The notes beneath the pieces were generated by a model that was given only the letters and a program-made list of their open reading frames with translations, searched no databases and was not told where the DNA came from. A stretch of 64,000 nucleotides of DNA from JAKQHY01 sp034429475 (GTDB lineage Bacteria; Chloroflexota; Anaerolineae; B4-G1; SLSP01). Position numbers and translations under genes: made by a program. Positions 8,428-17,047 of the stretch are shown here, in pieces. Each line of letters starts with the position of its first letter. Position 1 is the first letter of the stretch. The stretch is from the NCBI GenBank assembly GCA_034429475.1, contig DAOUGD010000123.1:28415-92414 (forward strand), in the 5' to 3' direction.

Positions 8428-9468
8428 ATGATCCTGGCATTACCTATCTATACCTGGGGCGCCGCCCCGGAAAACCTGAAAACGCGCCGTCAACTGGCCG
8501 AAATGGGCTTACGGCCCGGCGGCCCGGAAGTGGCGCGCGTGGAGTGGTTCCGGCAGGGGACACCCAGGTTTGCCCGACTGTATGACGTGGCCCAGGCCGT
8601 GCCGAAGTCGCCGGCCACGTCTACGCAGTTAGCCGCACTGGCAAAAGCACGGCTGAAGCGGCAACAATGCCCGGTCTGCGGCTATGCCCTGGGACATATA
8701 CCGGGTCGGCGTTTCTATCCACCCACCGATTGCCCACAATGCTGCGCCCGCCAACGCCAGGCAGACCGCGCGCGGGCGACCCAGCGCGCGCAACAGGCAT
8801 TGGCGAATCCGCAAGCCGTCATCCTGGACACCGAAACGACTGACCTTGACGGCTACCTTGTCCAGATCGCCGTGTTGAGCGGGGACGGAACGGTGCTGCT
8901 GGACACGCGGCTCAACCCGGGGGCCGCCATCAGCCCGGACGCCCAGGCCATCCACGGAATTACCGCCGAGATGGTGGCAGCTGCGCCCAGGTTTCAGGAC
9001 ATGGAAGCCGAGCTACAAGCCCTGCTCACTGATCGGCCGGTGTGGATTTACCACGCCGATTTCGACATCGGGGTCCTGGATCGGGAAGTGGAGCGGGCAC
9101 ACCCCCGCGACCGCCACGCGCCGGGGGAGTGGACGCCAGCGTGGCCGAGTGCGCTGCACCACTATTGCGCGATGGAACTGTACGCGGCGTGGGTAGGCGA
9201 GTGGAGCGACTATTACCGCAACTATCGCTGGCAGCGCCTGCCGGGTGGGGATCACACGGCGCTGGGCGACTGTCAGGCGACATTGGCGGTACTCAAAGCT
9301 ATGGCCACCGGCGGGAAACCAGATGCCGGCTTTCAAACAATGGGCACTGATTGCCAATATTGCCCTACCTGCGCCCGATTTGTCTGGGTGGTGGGGTGCA
9401 ACGCCGCCGGGCAATTCATCTGCCCGGATTGTGGGGCAGTGACGCAGGAACAGGAGTTACCGTTTTGA
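8428..9468 (+). CDS. DnaQ-like 3'-5' exonuclease flanked by zinc ribbons
   Basis: The 346-residue protein carries a DEDDh exonuclease core: Exo I LDTETT at about 133-138, Exo II YHADFDIGVL in the middle and Exo III HTALGDCQAT near 270-280, preceded by the usual AIHGIT segment. An N-terminal CPVC...CPQC pair (about 78-110) and a C-terminal CPTC...CPDC pair frame it, which is unusual for a polymerase epsilon subunit. It probably trims DNA or RNA for the element. It starts immediately after the preceding stop and overlaps the next start. Confidence 0.8.
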   Translation: MILALPIYTWGAAPENLKTRRQLAEMGLRPGGPEVARVEWFRQGTPRFARLYDVAQAVPKSPATSTQLAALAKARLKRQQCPVCGYALGHIPGRRFYPPTDCPQCCARQRQADRARATQRAQQALANPQAVILDTETTDLDGYLVQIAVLSGDGTVLLDTRLNPGAAISPDAQAIHGITAEMVAAAPRFQDMEAELQALLTDRPVWIYHADFDIGVLDREVERAHPRDRHAPGEWTPAWPSALHHYCAMELYAAWVGEWSDYYRNYRWQRLPGGDHTALGDCQATLAVLKAMATGGKPDAGFQTMGTDCQYCPTCARFVWVVGCNAAGQFICPDCGAVTQEQELPF

Positions 9469-9902
9469 TGGACGAGGTCTGGCCTGGCGGGCGCGCTGGC
9501 GATCCGCGCGCTCTGGCGTTGTACCGGCGGCATTACTCGTGCTATCAGTATCGGGACGGCCGCCGCCCTACGCGCTTTGCCGGACCAGGGGACCGCCTGG
9601 TGCTGCTCACACCGGAATGCAATGCCCTGTTGGTATGGCGCAAATTCCGCGATGCCCGCGGGCAGGTCGGCGTGACCTGCGCCGTGTTCCGCAACGCAGG
9701 GCCGCGGTTGTCCCGCGATTTGCTGCGCGCCGGGATGGCGCGGGTCTGGACGCGCTGGCCAGGCGCACGGTTATATACCTGCGTCAACCCATACCGGATT
9801 CGCAGCACCAATCCGGGCTACTGTTTTCGAATGGCGGGATGGCGCAAATGCGGGCGCACGCAGGCGCGGCGACTGGTGATTTTGGAGGCATATCCAGATT
9901 GA
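9468..9902 (+). CDS. Conserved phage/plasmid protein, possible GNAT-like fold
   Basis: The ATG overlaps the preceding TGA (TGATG) and yields 144 residues. Its pattern (RHYSCYQYRDGRR, GDRLVLLTPECNALLVWRKF, NPGYCFRMAGWRKCG) resembles a conserved protein common in phages and mobile plasmids and sometimes described as GNAT-like. No catalytic residue can be assigned. The family recognition is from memory, not from a search. Confidence 0.55.
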   Translation: MDEVWPGGRAGDPRALALYRRHYSCYQYRDGRRPTRFAGPGDRLVLLTPECNALLVWRKFRDARGQVGVTCAVFRNAGPRLSRDLLRAGMARVWTRWPGARLYTCVNPYRIRSTNPGYCFRMAGWRKCGRTQARRLVILEAYPD

Positions 9903-9930
9903 GAGTAATGCTGTGAAACAAGGACGAGCA

Positions 9931-10302
9931 ATGACCACCAACTCAGACTTCAAAGCCTGGTTATTAACCCAAATCCAGCCGCGTGGTTGGCGACTGGCCG
10001 ACCTGGCGCGGCACAGTGGAGTACGCTACACTACCCTCAACCGTATCTTCAGTGGCACGCGGGGCATCGGCCCGGATGTCTGCCGGGCATTGGCACACGC
10101 CCTCGGGCTGCCCGCCGAAATGGTATTCCGGCAAGCCGGGTTACTCCCGGCGGCGCCCGATCTGACCGCCATCCCGGAACTGCTGGCTGTGGCCCTGGCT
10201 ATGCTCACCGCGCTGCCGCCATCCGAGCAGCAATTGATCGGCGAGTTCATTCAATGGCGCTACACCCGCCAGCCATTGGAAAACGCACAGGGGAAACGAT
10301 GA
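9931..10302 (+). CDS. Xre-family helix-turn-helix regulator
   Basis: The ATG at 9931 (AAGGA box upstream) is preferred over the GTG at 9913. The N-terminal 70 residues form a lambda-repressor-like HTH (WRLADLARHSGVRYTTLNRI, then a conserved PDVCRALAHALGLP helix). A helical tail of about 50 residues follows. The stop overlaps the next start (ATGA). It probably controls copy number or transfer of the element. Confidence 0.7.
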   Translation: MTTNSDFKAWLLTQIQPRGWRLADLARHSGVRYTTLNRIFSGTRGIGPDVCRALAHALGLPAEMVFRQAGLLPAAPDLTAIPELLAVALAMLTALPPSEQQLIGEFIQWRYTRQPLENAQGKR

Positions 10303-10703
10303 CTGAGAGCCAGGTAGATTTCACCGAATTGTCGCATGGCGCGCAACGCCGGATCATGCGCCGCCCCACTGTAGCAGTATTGGCACGGGTCAGTAGGGGC
10401 CGGGGCTGGAGCTTGATATGGCCGCACAATGCGGCTCACCGGGAAGCATTGCTCATGCAAGGCTACCATCCCATTGGCAATATCCCGGATAAAGCGACGT
10501 GGTCCGCGCAACCCCCGCCCCAGTACGTGGTGCAGTGCGGACGCTGGGGCGTGCAGGTACACGCTGACGGGACGTATACCCTGCGCCGTACGGACTGCCC
10601 GATCACCCTGCGACTGACAGGGCCAGATTTGACCGACGCCACGAACGCGCTGGTGCAGGTCGAGGTTGCCCGCCAACCGGTATTACGGTCCGTTTCAGAA
10701 TGA
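10299..10703 (+). CDS. Hypothetical protein coupled to Xre regulator
   Basis: The ATG overlaps the stop of the Xre gene. The 134-residue product is basic at the N-terminus and strand-rich in the second half (YVVQCGRWGVQVHADGTYTL). No family is recognised. Tight coupling suggests a partner of the regulator. Confidence 0.5.
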   Translation: MTESQVDFTELSHGAQRRIMRRPTVAVLARVSRGRGWSLIWPHNAAHREALLMQGYHPIGNIPDKATWSAQPPPQYVVQCGRWGVQVHADGTYTLRRTDCPITLRLTGPDLTDATNALVQVEVARQPVLRSVSE

Positions 10704-10766
10704 GGCTGGAAAGCATGGCACTTATGGTGGGAAATCTTATCAATAGCGTAGGAGTCGTTATACATC

Positions 10767-11111
10767 ATGCGGAATTTGTCTACATGGCTACTGGAGCAGC
10801 TGGAACAGCGGCGCTGGGATGTTGGCGAATTGGCGCGGCGCAGCTACCTATCGGAACAAACAATTTACTCGCTGCTCAACCCCAAGACCCCCAACGTCAG
10901 ATCGGATACCCTGCTCAAACTGATCCGCACCCTCAAAATTTCGTTAGTCACCTTTGCGGTGCAGCTTAGCGGAATGCCCGAATATCGCCAGCCCGAAACG
11001 CTGGAAATCGCCGATCTGTGCGATTTGTTGGGGGATGACGAACGGCGCGTCATTCTGGGTATCGTACGCTCACTATTCTCTGAGGCGAAAGATGATCCAG
11101 ACGAGATATGA
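10767..11111 (+). CDS. Second Xre-like HTH protein
   Basis: The 114-residue protein begins with an HTH of the same type as the gene 0.8 kb upstream (WDVGELARRSYLSEQTIYSL), followed by an acidic helical tail. The two are diverged paralogs by pattern. It lies directly before the putative replication initiator and is a candidate copy-control regulator. Confidence 0.65.
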   Translation: MRNLSTWLLEQLEQRRWDVGELARRSYLSEQTIYSLLNPKTPNVRSDTLLKLIRTLKISLVTFAVQLSGMPEYRQPETLEIADLCDLLGDDERRVILGIVRSLFSEAKDDPDEI

Positions 11112-11203
11112 GCAGCGTGGGACAGCCGGCCAGCGGAGACTGGCCGGTAGAAATCCCGACCACGCACTGGGCGCGGTGGCTGGAACAGGCGCGGCAGGTA
11201 TAA
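11108..11203 (+). CDS. Tiny overlapping reading frame, 31 aa
   Basis: The ATG overlaps the preceding TGA (ATGA), the same junction seen between other genes here, and the frame ends at 11203. The peptide is Trp-rich with a WARWLEQARQ helix. It may be a real small protein or the broken beginning of the next gene, whose frame is open upstream to 11220. Confidence 0.25.
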   Translation: MSSVGQPASGDWPVEIPTTHWARWLEQARQV

Positions 11204-11333
11204 CAGCCGCTACGCCCGGTTGAAAATCGGGCCGACGGCCCAAGCCTCGTTCATCGTGACCGTGCAGTTAACGCTAGACGAGTTGGGTGAGATTCTGGCC
11301 AGGGCAATACGCAATGGAGATAGGGTGGTGAAA

Positions 11334-12182
11334 ATGGAAACGAAAGCCTTCGATGGCGCCCGCGTGTGGCAAGCGGCGCTGGGGGAACTGCAATTGCAGA
11401 TGACCAGCGCCACCTATCATACGTGGCTGAGTGATACGCGCTGGGTGGCGACGGATACCGACAGTGAGACACTGATCATCGCGGTGAAGAATGGCTATGC
11501 CGTGGAGTGGCTCTCCAACCGGCTGTACCCGGTCGTCGAGCGCACCCTCAAGCGCATCACTGGCAACGGTTGGGCAGCGCAGTTCGTTGTTCAGGAGCCT
11601 ACCCCCATCCAGCGCCCGGAGTGGTTGGCGACTGAAGTCGCATGGCGCGCCCCGGACTTTGATCCGAGCGACCCCAAGAAAGTGGCCGGGTGGGTACCGG
11701 TGCCGGAGTACGGGCAACTGTTCTGGGCGCCCTTGTTGGGGCCGATTGCCTGGCGGGTGTGGGAGATCGTGCGGCGTACCGACCATCAGGGCGCACCTCA
11801 CGATTGGACACCGCGTGTGCGTTACAGCGCACCGGAACTGGCCCGGCTCGTGCCGTGCGGCAAGCAGGCCTTGACCGGGCGCAACCGGCAGTGTGATCCC
11901 GATACCCCTGGGGCGCAAGAAATGACGCTGACGCCACTGGGCCAGGCCGCCATGACGACTTGGGCGCGGCACAACCCTGGTGCGTTTGACCGGTTGCAGC
12001 AGTATGATTTGGCCGAGATCACTGTCAGTGGCAGTGGCCGGCGCCAGGTCTATACGCTGAGTGTGCGTTGGCGGTTGCCATTGCTACACCCCACCGAGGT
12101 CGCGGAACTCAGCGCTGAGCTACAAATCCGCCATGACCAGTGGGTACTGGAACACGGCATGGATCCGGAGTTGTGGGCATAA
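11334..12182 (+). CDS. DnaA domain-I protein without AAA+ module: putative replication initiator
   Basis: From the ATG at 11334 the protein has 282 residues; the frame is open upstream to a TTG at 11220. Residues about 10-80 match the DnaA N-terminal domain (VWQAALGELQLQM, YHTWLSDTRW, AVEWLSNRLYPVVERTL), which in DnaA mediates self-assembly and helicase contact. No Walker A/B and no DnaA domain IV signature follow. The C-terminal 170 residues look like one or two winged helices. Iteron-like repeats begin 12 bases after its stop, the usual rep-ori layout. Replication initiation is inferred. Confidence 0.65.
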   Translation: METKAFDGARVWQAALGELQLQMTSATYHTWLSDTRWVATDTDSETLIIAVKNGYAVEWLSNRLYPVVERTLKRITGNGWAAQFVVQEPTPIQRPEWLATEVAWRAPDFDPSDPKKVAGWVPVPEYGQLFWAPLLGPIAWRVWEIVRRTDHQGAPHDWTPRVRYSAPELARLVPCGKQALTGRNRQCDPDTPGAQEMTLTPLGQAAMTTWARHNPGAFDRLQQYDLAEITVSGSGRRQVYTLSVRWRLPLLHPTEVAELSAELQIRHDQWVLEHGMDPELWA

Positions 12183-12193
12183 AACCACGATAC

Positions 12194-12235
12194 GGTGCAA
12201 ATGCACCGAATATATGATGCAAATGCACCGATAAT
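12194..12235 (+). repeat. Iteron pair 1
   Basis: Two copies of a 20-bp unit with core TGCAAATGCACCGA begin at 12194 and 12216, exactly 22 bp apart (about two helical turns). The first copy starts GGTGCAAATGCACC, a hyphenated palindrome. It lies just after the stop of the putative initiator gene. Confidence 0.75.
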
Positions 12236-12636
12236 GTAACGAGCAGGTGATTGCGTCCAGAGATCAGTACAGGAAGATTGCAGGAAGCGAGTTATGTTCA
12301 CTCTGTCAGTGACGTGCGCCAATCCTACAGATTTGGGAAATAGCGCGGCGTTGATTGTGGTCTGTCTCCATAACCAAGGTCTCGCGTGCCGCTGGAACCC
12401 GCGAAGCCCGGTTGCCGGGGGCAACTTGCGGTCAGACAGTTTTACGTTCTGTTTGCCGGATATGGTAAAGGTGGGCGCCGAAACCGCCGATCAACTACGC
12501 CACCTTACCTGGAATTTACATAACACGGCTGAGATGATAGACACCGAAATTGCGGCATTTGAGCATGGCTGCCACTCCGCGACCACCACTGTCCGGTGGA
12601 ATGGGATCGTCCGGAGGCCGATCAATCCCCGTTTTC

Positions 12637-12678
12637 GCTGCAAATGCACCGAATATCCGATGCAAATGCACCGATAAT
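12637..12678 (+). repeat. Iteron pair 2
   Basis: Two further copies of the same unit begin at 12637 and 12659, again exactly 22 bp apart and with the same alternating ends (GAATAT then GATAAT) as pair 1. Preservation of both spacing and end sequence points to a functional binding site. Confidence 0.75.
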
Positions 12679-12726
12679 GATGCAGCAAACTGTCTAAAGA
12701 GTAATATCGCACACAAAAAATTACTC

Positions 12727-12769
12727 GCCACCGTCCCCCAGGAGCACTCCTGGGGGCGGTGGCCTTTTA
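12727..12769 (+). terminator. Strong hairpin followed by short T-run
   Basis: Arms GCCACCGTCCCCCAGGAG and its complement (one bulged base) enclose a three-base loop and are followed by CTTTTAA. It reads as an intrinsic terminator inside the putative origin region. Confidence 0.6.
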
Positions 12770-12839
12770 AAGGGGTTGCCAGAGGCTGGAAAACCAGGCT
12801 ACGGTCCCCGGGGCATAGCGGGGCCAGCCGCGCGATTTA

Positions 12840-12878
12840 GCCGCGCATATCCGAGGTTTTGCCCCGGATATGCGCGGC
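12840..12878. repeat. 14-bp stem hairpin in origin region
   Basis: GCCGCGCATATCCG (12840-12853) pairs perfectly with 12865-12878 across an 11-base loop. It lies between the iteron pairs and the inverted fifth copy. It could be a single-strand or primer-synthesis site. Confidence 0.6.
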
Positions 12879-12900
12879 ACTGTAACTCCGAACGCATCTG

Positions 12901-12920
12901 GCATTCGGTGCATTTGCACC
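12901..12920 (-). repeat. Fifth iteron copy, inverted
   Basis: The reverse complement of this segment reads GGTGCAAATGCACCGAATGC, matching the iteron core in opposite orientation. It stands alone, immediately before the A+T-rich stretch. Confidence 0.6.
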
Positions 12921-13277
12921 GACCCCAGGGAGACAAGATAAGAATTAAAGATAAAACAAGAAGCCATCTGGTTCTTTATCTTATGTATGAGTCTGGCGCG
13001 CGCAGGCGCACTGCCGGGCCCTTCTCTCCAGAAAAGCTCTGTAATAGTTTTGTTGCCATTCGCCGGTTAGAAAATGTTCTAGTATTGTGGACTGGCAGTC
13101 AAAGGGATTGGAACAAAAAACAGGCAGATTGGCACGATTTAGCTAGAAAGTTATGTTATCATAATCCCCGATGCAGCGGGATTTTTAATTAGAATCCAGC
13201 CTAAAAAACGTCTCGTGACCGGCGCTAACTGCGGAGGCGTTTTTTGGGTGTCAATTTTACTGTGGGGAATAAGCAAA

Positions 13278-13451
13278 ATGAAACCTAAGCAACAAGCCGC
13301 TGTTTTACGTCAAGTCGCCGCCGAACTCGAACAAGGAAAATGCTCTCAGGGATTACTTTCCGCCATCCTGACCGGGTTATTTGGTAGCTCAGAACCGTCC
13401 GCCACGCGCGGCAGTGGTAAAAAATCGACCACCAACAAAAAGAAGCGGTAA
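13278..13451 (+). CDS. Small basic protein, 57 aa
   Basis: The ATG at 13278 gives a helical N-terminal half (KQQAAVLRQVAAELEQGK) and a Lys/Ser-rich tail ending in NKKKR. It is the first gene after the putative origin and precedes a small membrane protein by a few bases. No family is recognised. Confidence 0.45.
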   Translation: MKPKQQAAVLRQVAAELEQGKCSQGLLSAILTGLFGSSEPSATRGSGKKSTTNKKKR

Positions 13452-13456
13452 TAAAT

Positions 13457-13768
13457 ATGCTCACATTGTTGACGACCGCGCTCACGATCAGTTTGCTTTC
13501 CATTGGCTTGCTCCTGCTGCGTTTGCGGCGCAATGTCGCTGAAGAAGCCCTGGGCAGCGCGTTGTTGGGCCTCGGCGGTATTCTGCTGATTTCCCTGACG
13601 CTGGCCGACGCGGTGTTTGCGCAGTTGTTGGGTGGGCAACTCCCCGTATATTTCTGCATCGGTCTGGGCAGCCTGACTGGTCTGGTCGGCGTCGGACTGA
13701 CCCTGGCGAAATTCCGGGCCTATCGCCGCACGCGCCGCGAATTGACGCAGCGGTGTACGCAACTCTAG
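13457..13768 (+). CDS. Small three-helix membrane protein
   Basis: The 103-residue product has hydrophobic segments at about 2-22, 33-55 and 62-84 and a basic C-terminal tail rich in Arg. The topology is holin-like but no family is recognised. It starts five bases after the preceding gene and is probably co-transcribed. Confidence 0.55.
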   Translation: MLTLLTTALTISLLSIGLLLLRLRRNVAEEALGSALLGLGGILLISLTLADAVFAQLLGGQLPVYFCIGLGSLTGLVGVGLTLAKFRAYRRTRRELTQRCTQL

Positions 13769-13822
13769 CTCGAGCACAGTCCCCGTCGGCTAACTGTCCC
13801 AGCCCATTGGATACCCCGTTTG

Positions 13823-14923
13823 ATGAAAACCCGATTAGCCTATCTGGATAATCTAAAAGTGCTGTTGACCGTACTGGTGATCATTTTACACGCCAGCGCG
13901 GCCTATGGCGGCCCGACGAATTTCAGCGTGGCTCAGGCGGCTGACAGCGCCCTGGCCCGGCTGGTTTTCGCCGCCATTGCCGTGCGCTGTCAGCCTTTCG
14001 TGCTCGGCTGTTACTTTTTCATCGCCGGATACCTGACACCGCCGGCGCAGGCCGGCCACGGAACGCAGTTTCTGCGGCGGCGACTGCGGCAATTAGGCCT
14101 CCCACTCCTGGCTTACGATCTTCTGGGTGAACGGTTAATTGCGGCCGAAATCGCCCTGGCGGAGCAGGGTTGGCCAGCGGCGCGCACTGCATTCTGGGCC
14201 ACGCCGCTGGTTATCGGCTCCGGGCCGCTGTGGTTTGTGGAGCGGCTGCTCTGCTTGACGCTGCTGTGGGTGTTGGCGGAAAAATGGCTCGCGCCGGTTT
14301 TGGTGCGGCTCCGGCTAACCGCTCCCACGATAGGCTGGCTTTGTGGTGGTTTGGGGCTGGTGTCGTTTGCGGTGCGGATCGTCTGGCCGTTCCAGCGGGA
14401 ACTGCAATTCTTAAGCATAGATTTCCCCTGGTTACCCCTGCAATACCCCGCGTACTTTCTCCTGGGAATCGCCGCGTACCGTAACCAGGAATTGGCCCGG
14501 CTAGATCGGCGCGCCGCACTACACTGGTTGTTATCTGCCTGGGTCGTGTTGGGCTTTTTCGGCGGACTGTATGTCTACGGAGGCGGATTGGACCACCCGC
14601 TGTTATTCGCCGGCGGACTGCGCTGGCAGAGTCTCGCCGCCGCGCTGTTTGAGCAATACTTTGGTCTGGCGCTGACCCTGGGCCTGTTGGGAGTATTTCA
14701 GCAGTGGGGCAACCGCCCCTGGCCAGCCTGGTTGGCGCGCCCCACCTTCTGGGTGTACGGGCTGCACGCGCCGCTCCTGGTAGCCGTGTGGCTGCTACTG
14801 CGCCGGTGGACGCTCCCTTCACTGGTCGCCTTTGGTCTCACCAGCGTGACGACGGTGGGAGTCAGTTGGGGTCTGGCGCTGGTAATCCTGGAGGCTAAAA
14901 AACGATGGATGCCGCGAGTTTAG
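13823..14923 (+). CDS. Acyltransferase-3 family membrane protein
   Basis: The 366-residue protein begins with YLDNLKVLLTVLVIILHASA, the typical first segment of Acyl_transf_3 (NodX/OafA-type) proteins including the catalytic-site His, and has about ten membrane helices ending in a basic tail. Such enzymes O-acylate sugars or other envelope molecules using cytoplasmic acyl-CoA. Its gene leads into two sensor kinases and surface proteins, so a cell-surface modification role is plausible. The ATG at 13823 is chosen over the TTG before it. Confidence 0.8.
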   Translation: MKTRLAYLDNLKVLLTVLVIILHASAAYGGPTNFSVAQAADSALARLVFAAIAVRCQPFVLGCYFFIAGYLTPPAQAGHGTQFLRRRLRQLGLPLLAYDLLGERLIAAEIALAEQGWPAARTAFWATPLVIGSGPLWFVERLLCLTLLWVLAEKWLAPVLVRLRLTAPTIGWLCGGLGLVSFAVRIVWPFQRELQFLSIDFPWLPLQYPAYFLLGIAAYRNQELARLDRRAALHWLLSAWVVLGFFGGLYVYGGGLDHPLLFAGGLRWQSLAAALFEQYFGLALTLGLLGVFQQWGNRPWPAWLARPTFWVYGLHAPLLVAVWLLLRRWTLPSLVAFGLTSVTTVGVSWGLALVILEAKKRWMPRV

Positions 14924-15150
14924 TCGGGATATTGGCCGGGACACCCTTGGAGGAACAATCCGGGGTTTTGCGCGCCGCCCTGGCGACTGTGTGGCAGGCG
15001 CAACTGGAGATCCGTTTGGATTTCTGGGCGCAGGATGTCCTGGCGCAGGTACGCGCCAGTAGCGACATTGCCAGCGCGGTACAAGCCGTCGCGCCGCTCC
15101 TCGACGCGGATGTGTGGATTAGCCCGGAGTGGCCGGATGCCGGAGACTGA
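14905..15150 (+). CDS. Small helical protein between acyltransferase and kinase
   Basis: The 81-residue protein overlaps both neighbours (19 bases with the acyltransferase gene, 14 with the kinase gene), which argues for coupled translation. It is a soluble helical protein with an acidic tail. It could be a small regulator of the kinase; no family is recognised. Confidence 0.5.
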   Translation: MDAASLVGILAGTPLEEQSGVLRAALATVWQAQLEIRLDFWAQDVLAQVRASSDIASAVQAVAPLLDADVWISPEWPDAGD

Positions 15151-17044
15151 CATAGCGGCACTGACCGCACAAGTGGCGCAGCTGAAGCGGCGACTGGCCG
15201 ACGCCATAGTGACGATGCAACAAACCGAGCGGATGTATGCGGGGGTGCTGCAACACATCCCCGGCGCGATCCTGCTGATGCAGAGCGTGGATGGGCGATA
15301 TTGGTTCGTGAATCAAGCCTTCTGCGAGCTGTATGGGGTGGCGGAAAACCACGTCATCGGGCGGGTGGCGGCAGAAGTGGACATAGACATAGACTTGTTC
15401 CGGCTCGGCCTGCGAACCGTACAAGCCCGTGGGCAGGTGTACCAGAGCGAGCACCAGCACGGAGAGCGCTACTTCTGGGTGCGATGCTTTCCGGTGCTGG
15501 ACACCCACCAGTTTTCCGCCACCTGCGGGGAGATGTACGCCGTGGGCGGCATCGCCCTCGACATCACGGCGCGCAAGGTGGCCGAACTGGAACTGGACGC
15601 CTATCGCCAGCACCTGGAAGACCTGGTGGCCGAGCGCACGCGCGAACTGGAACAGGCGCGCGCTGCCGCAGAAGCCGCGAACCGCGCCAAGAGTGGGTTT
15701 CTGGCGAGTATGAGCCACGAACTGCGCACGCCGCTCAACGGCATTTTGGGGTACGCCCAATTGCTGCGGCAAAGCCAGGATATGACACCAGCGCAAGAGA
15801 CCGGTTTACGCATCATCCAGCGCAGCGGTGAGCACTTGTTGACGCTGATCACCGACATTCTGGACATGGCGAAGATCGAGGCGGGGAAGGTGGCCGTGCA
15901 GACCGCGCCGGTACACCTGCCAGAGTTCCTGGCCGATATCGCCGCCATCATCCACATTCGGGCGCAGGAGAAGGGCCTCCGGTTTGCGCACATTTTTCCC
16001 GACCACTTGCCGGCGGCGGTGCAGACGGATGAAAAGCGGTTGCGGCAGGTACTGCTCAACTTATTGAGCAACGCGGTGAAATTCACCGAAACCGGCAGCG
16101 TCACGCTGACGACCAGTGTGATCGCCTCCACACCGACGACCATGACCCTGCGGTTTGGAGTGCAGGACACCGGGCCAGGCATCGCGGCGGCGCAGTTGCC
16201 GCGGCTGTTCCAGCCCTTCGAGCGCGCCGGGGACGCGACGTTCCAGCAGCAGCACGAGGGCACCGGTCTGGGCCTGGCGGTGAGCCAGCAGTTGGTCAAG
16301 TTGTTGGGCGGCGATGAGTTGCACGTCGTGAGCGAGGTTGGCGTCGGGAGCCAGTTCTGGTTCACCCTGACGTTGCCTATGACAACGGCGCAGCGTGGCG
16401 GGACGCAGCCCTTGCGTTGGCCTAGCGGCTACCCCGGCCCTCGGCGTACGATTCTGGTAGCCGACGACAAGGATGATAACCGGCAATTCCTGGTAGACGC
16501 CTTGACGCCCTTGGGCTTTACCATAGTCGCGGCGCGGGACGGACGGGAGTGTGTGAACCTGGCGCACGCGACGCATCCCGATGTCATCCTGATGGATTTG
16601 GTAATGCCGGGCCTGACCGGCTTTGAGGCGACGCAGCAATTGCGGGCAGACCCGGCCTGGCGCAGTTTGATCATCATTGCCACGACGGCGAGTGTCTTCG
16701 ACCTGGATCACGCGCCGGACAGCACCGGACGACTGGCGGGCTGCGACGGCTTCCTGGCGAAGCCCATTGACCTGCCCGCGCTCCTGGGGCTGCTGGCGGA
16801 GAATCTGGGGCTGGCCTGGGAATACGCTCCGGAACGTCCAGCAGTGGCCCCGGAGGTGCTAACCGCACCCCCAGCGGACGTGCGGACGGAGTTACAGACA
16901 TTGGTGTTGGCCGGCGACCTGCTTACCGCCGCGGAACAGGCGGGGAACTTGCTGGGGGAGTACGCCGCTTGGACGGCGGAGTTTCGCCGGCGCGTGGCGG
17001 ATTTTGATGAAACGGGGCTACTGGCCCTGCTCACGGAGGGCTGA
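15137..17044 (+). CDS. Hybrid sensor histidine kinase (PAS-HisKA-HATPase-REC)
   Basis: From the ATG at 15137 the protein has 635 residues. Order: coiled coil (about 5-30), PAS domain (about 35-145), a second coiled coil, HisKA with phospho-acceptor in [10 protein letters not shown] (His194), HATPase with the N box ([15 protein letters not shown]) and a [10 protein letters not shown] box, then a receiver domain (about 432-560) with acceptor Asp in [11 protein letters not shown] and Lys in FLAKP. No membrane segment, so it senses in the cytoplasm. The tail (about 565-635) is not a standard Hpt. It is followed four bases later by another kinase gene. Confidence 0.9.
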   Translation: MPETDIAALTAQVAQLKRRLADAIVTMQQTERMYAGVLQHIPGAILLMQSVDGRYWFVNQAFCELYGVAENHVIGRVAAEVDIDIDLFRLGLRTVQARGQVYQSEHQHGERYFWVRCFPVLDTHQFSATCGEMYAVGGIALDITARKVAELELDAYRQHLEDLVAERTRELEQARAAAEAANRAKSGFLASMSHELRTPLNGILGYAQLLRQSQDMTPAQETGLRIIQRSGEHLLTLITDILDMAKIEAGKVAVQTAPVHLPEFLADIAAIIHIRAQEKGLRFAHIFPDHLPAAVQTDEKRLRQVLLNLLSNAVKFTETGSVTLTTSVIASTPTTMTLRFGVQDTGPGIAAAQLPRLFQPFERAGDATFQQQHEGTGLGLAVSQQLVKLLGGDELHVVSEVGVGSQFWFTLTLPMTTAQRGGTQPLRWPSGYPGPRRTILVADDKDDNRQFLVDALTPLGFTIVAARDGRECVNLAHATHPDVILMDLVMPGLTGFEATQQLRADPAWRSLIIIATTASVFDLDHAPDSTGRLAGCDGFLAKPIDLPALLGLLAENLGLAWEYAPERPAVAPEVLTAPPADVRTELQTLVLAGDLLTAAEQAGNLLGEYAAWTAEFRRRVADFDETGLLALLTEG

Positions 17045-17047
17045 GAT

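Larger units (their letters stand above)
12183..13277. other. Candidate replication-origin region (no convincing gene)
   Basis: This 1.1-kb gap after the DnaA-N-type gene holds two direct-repeat pairs, an inverted fifth copy, a terminator-like hairpin, a 14-bp-stem hairpin and then an A+T-rich stretch (about 12935-13190) that could be an unwinding element. Weak terminator-like hairpins lie at about 13164-13187 (followed by TTTTTAATT) and 13201-13247. The short open frames across it run through the repeats and look non-coding. Confidence 0.55.

Noticed and set aside
12294..12677. Open frame of 127 codons in the origin region
   Set aside because: It runs through an iteron pair, has no Shine-Dalgarno and no domain pattern; better explained as non-coding.
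12776..13192. Open frame of 138 codons
   Set aside because: It spans a 14-bp hairpin and an inverted iteron and shows no protein-like pattern in its first half.
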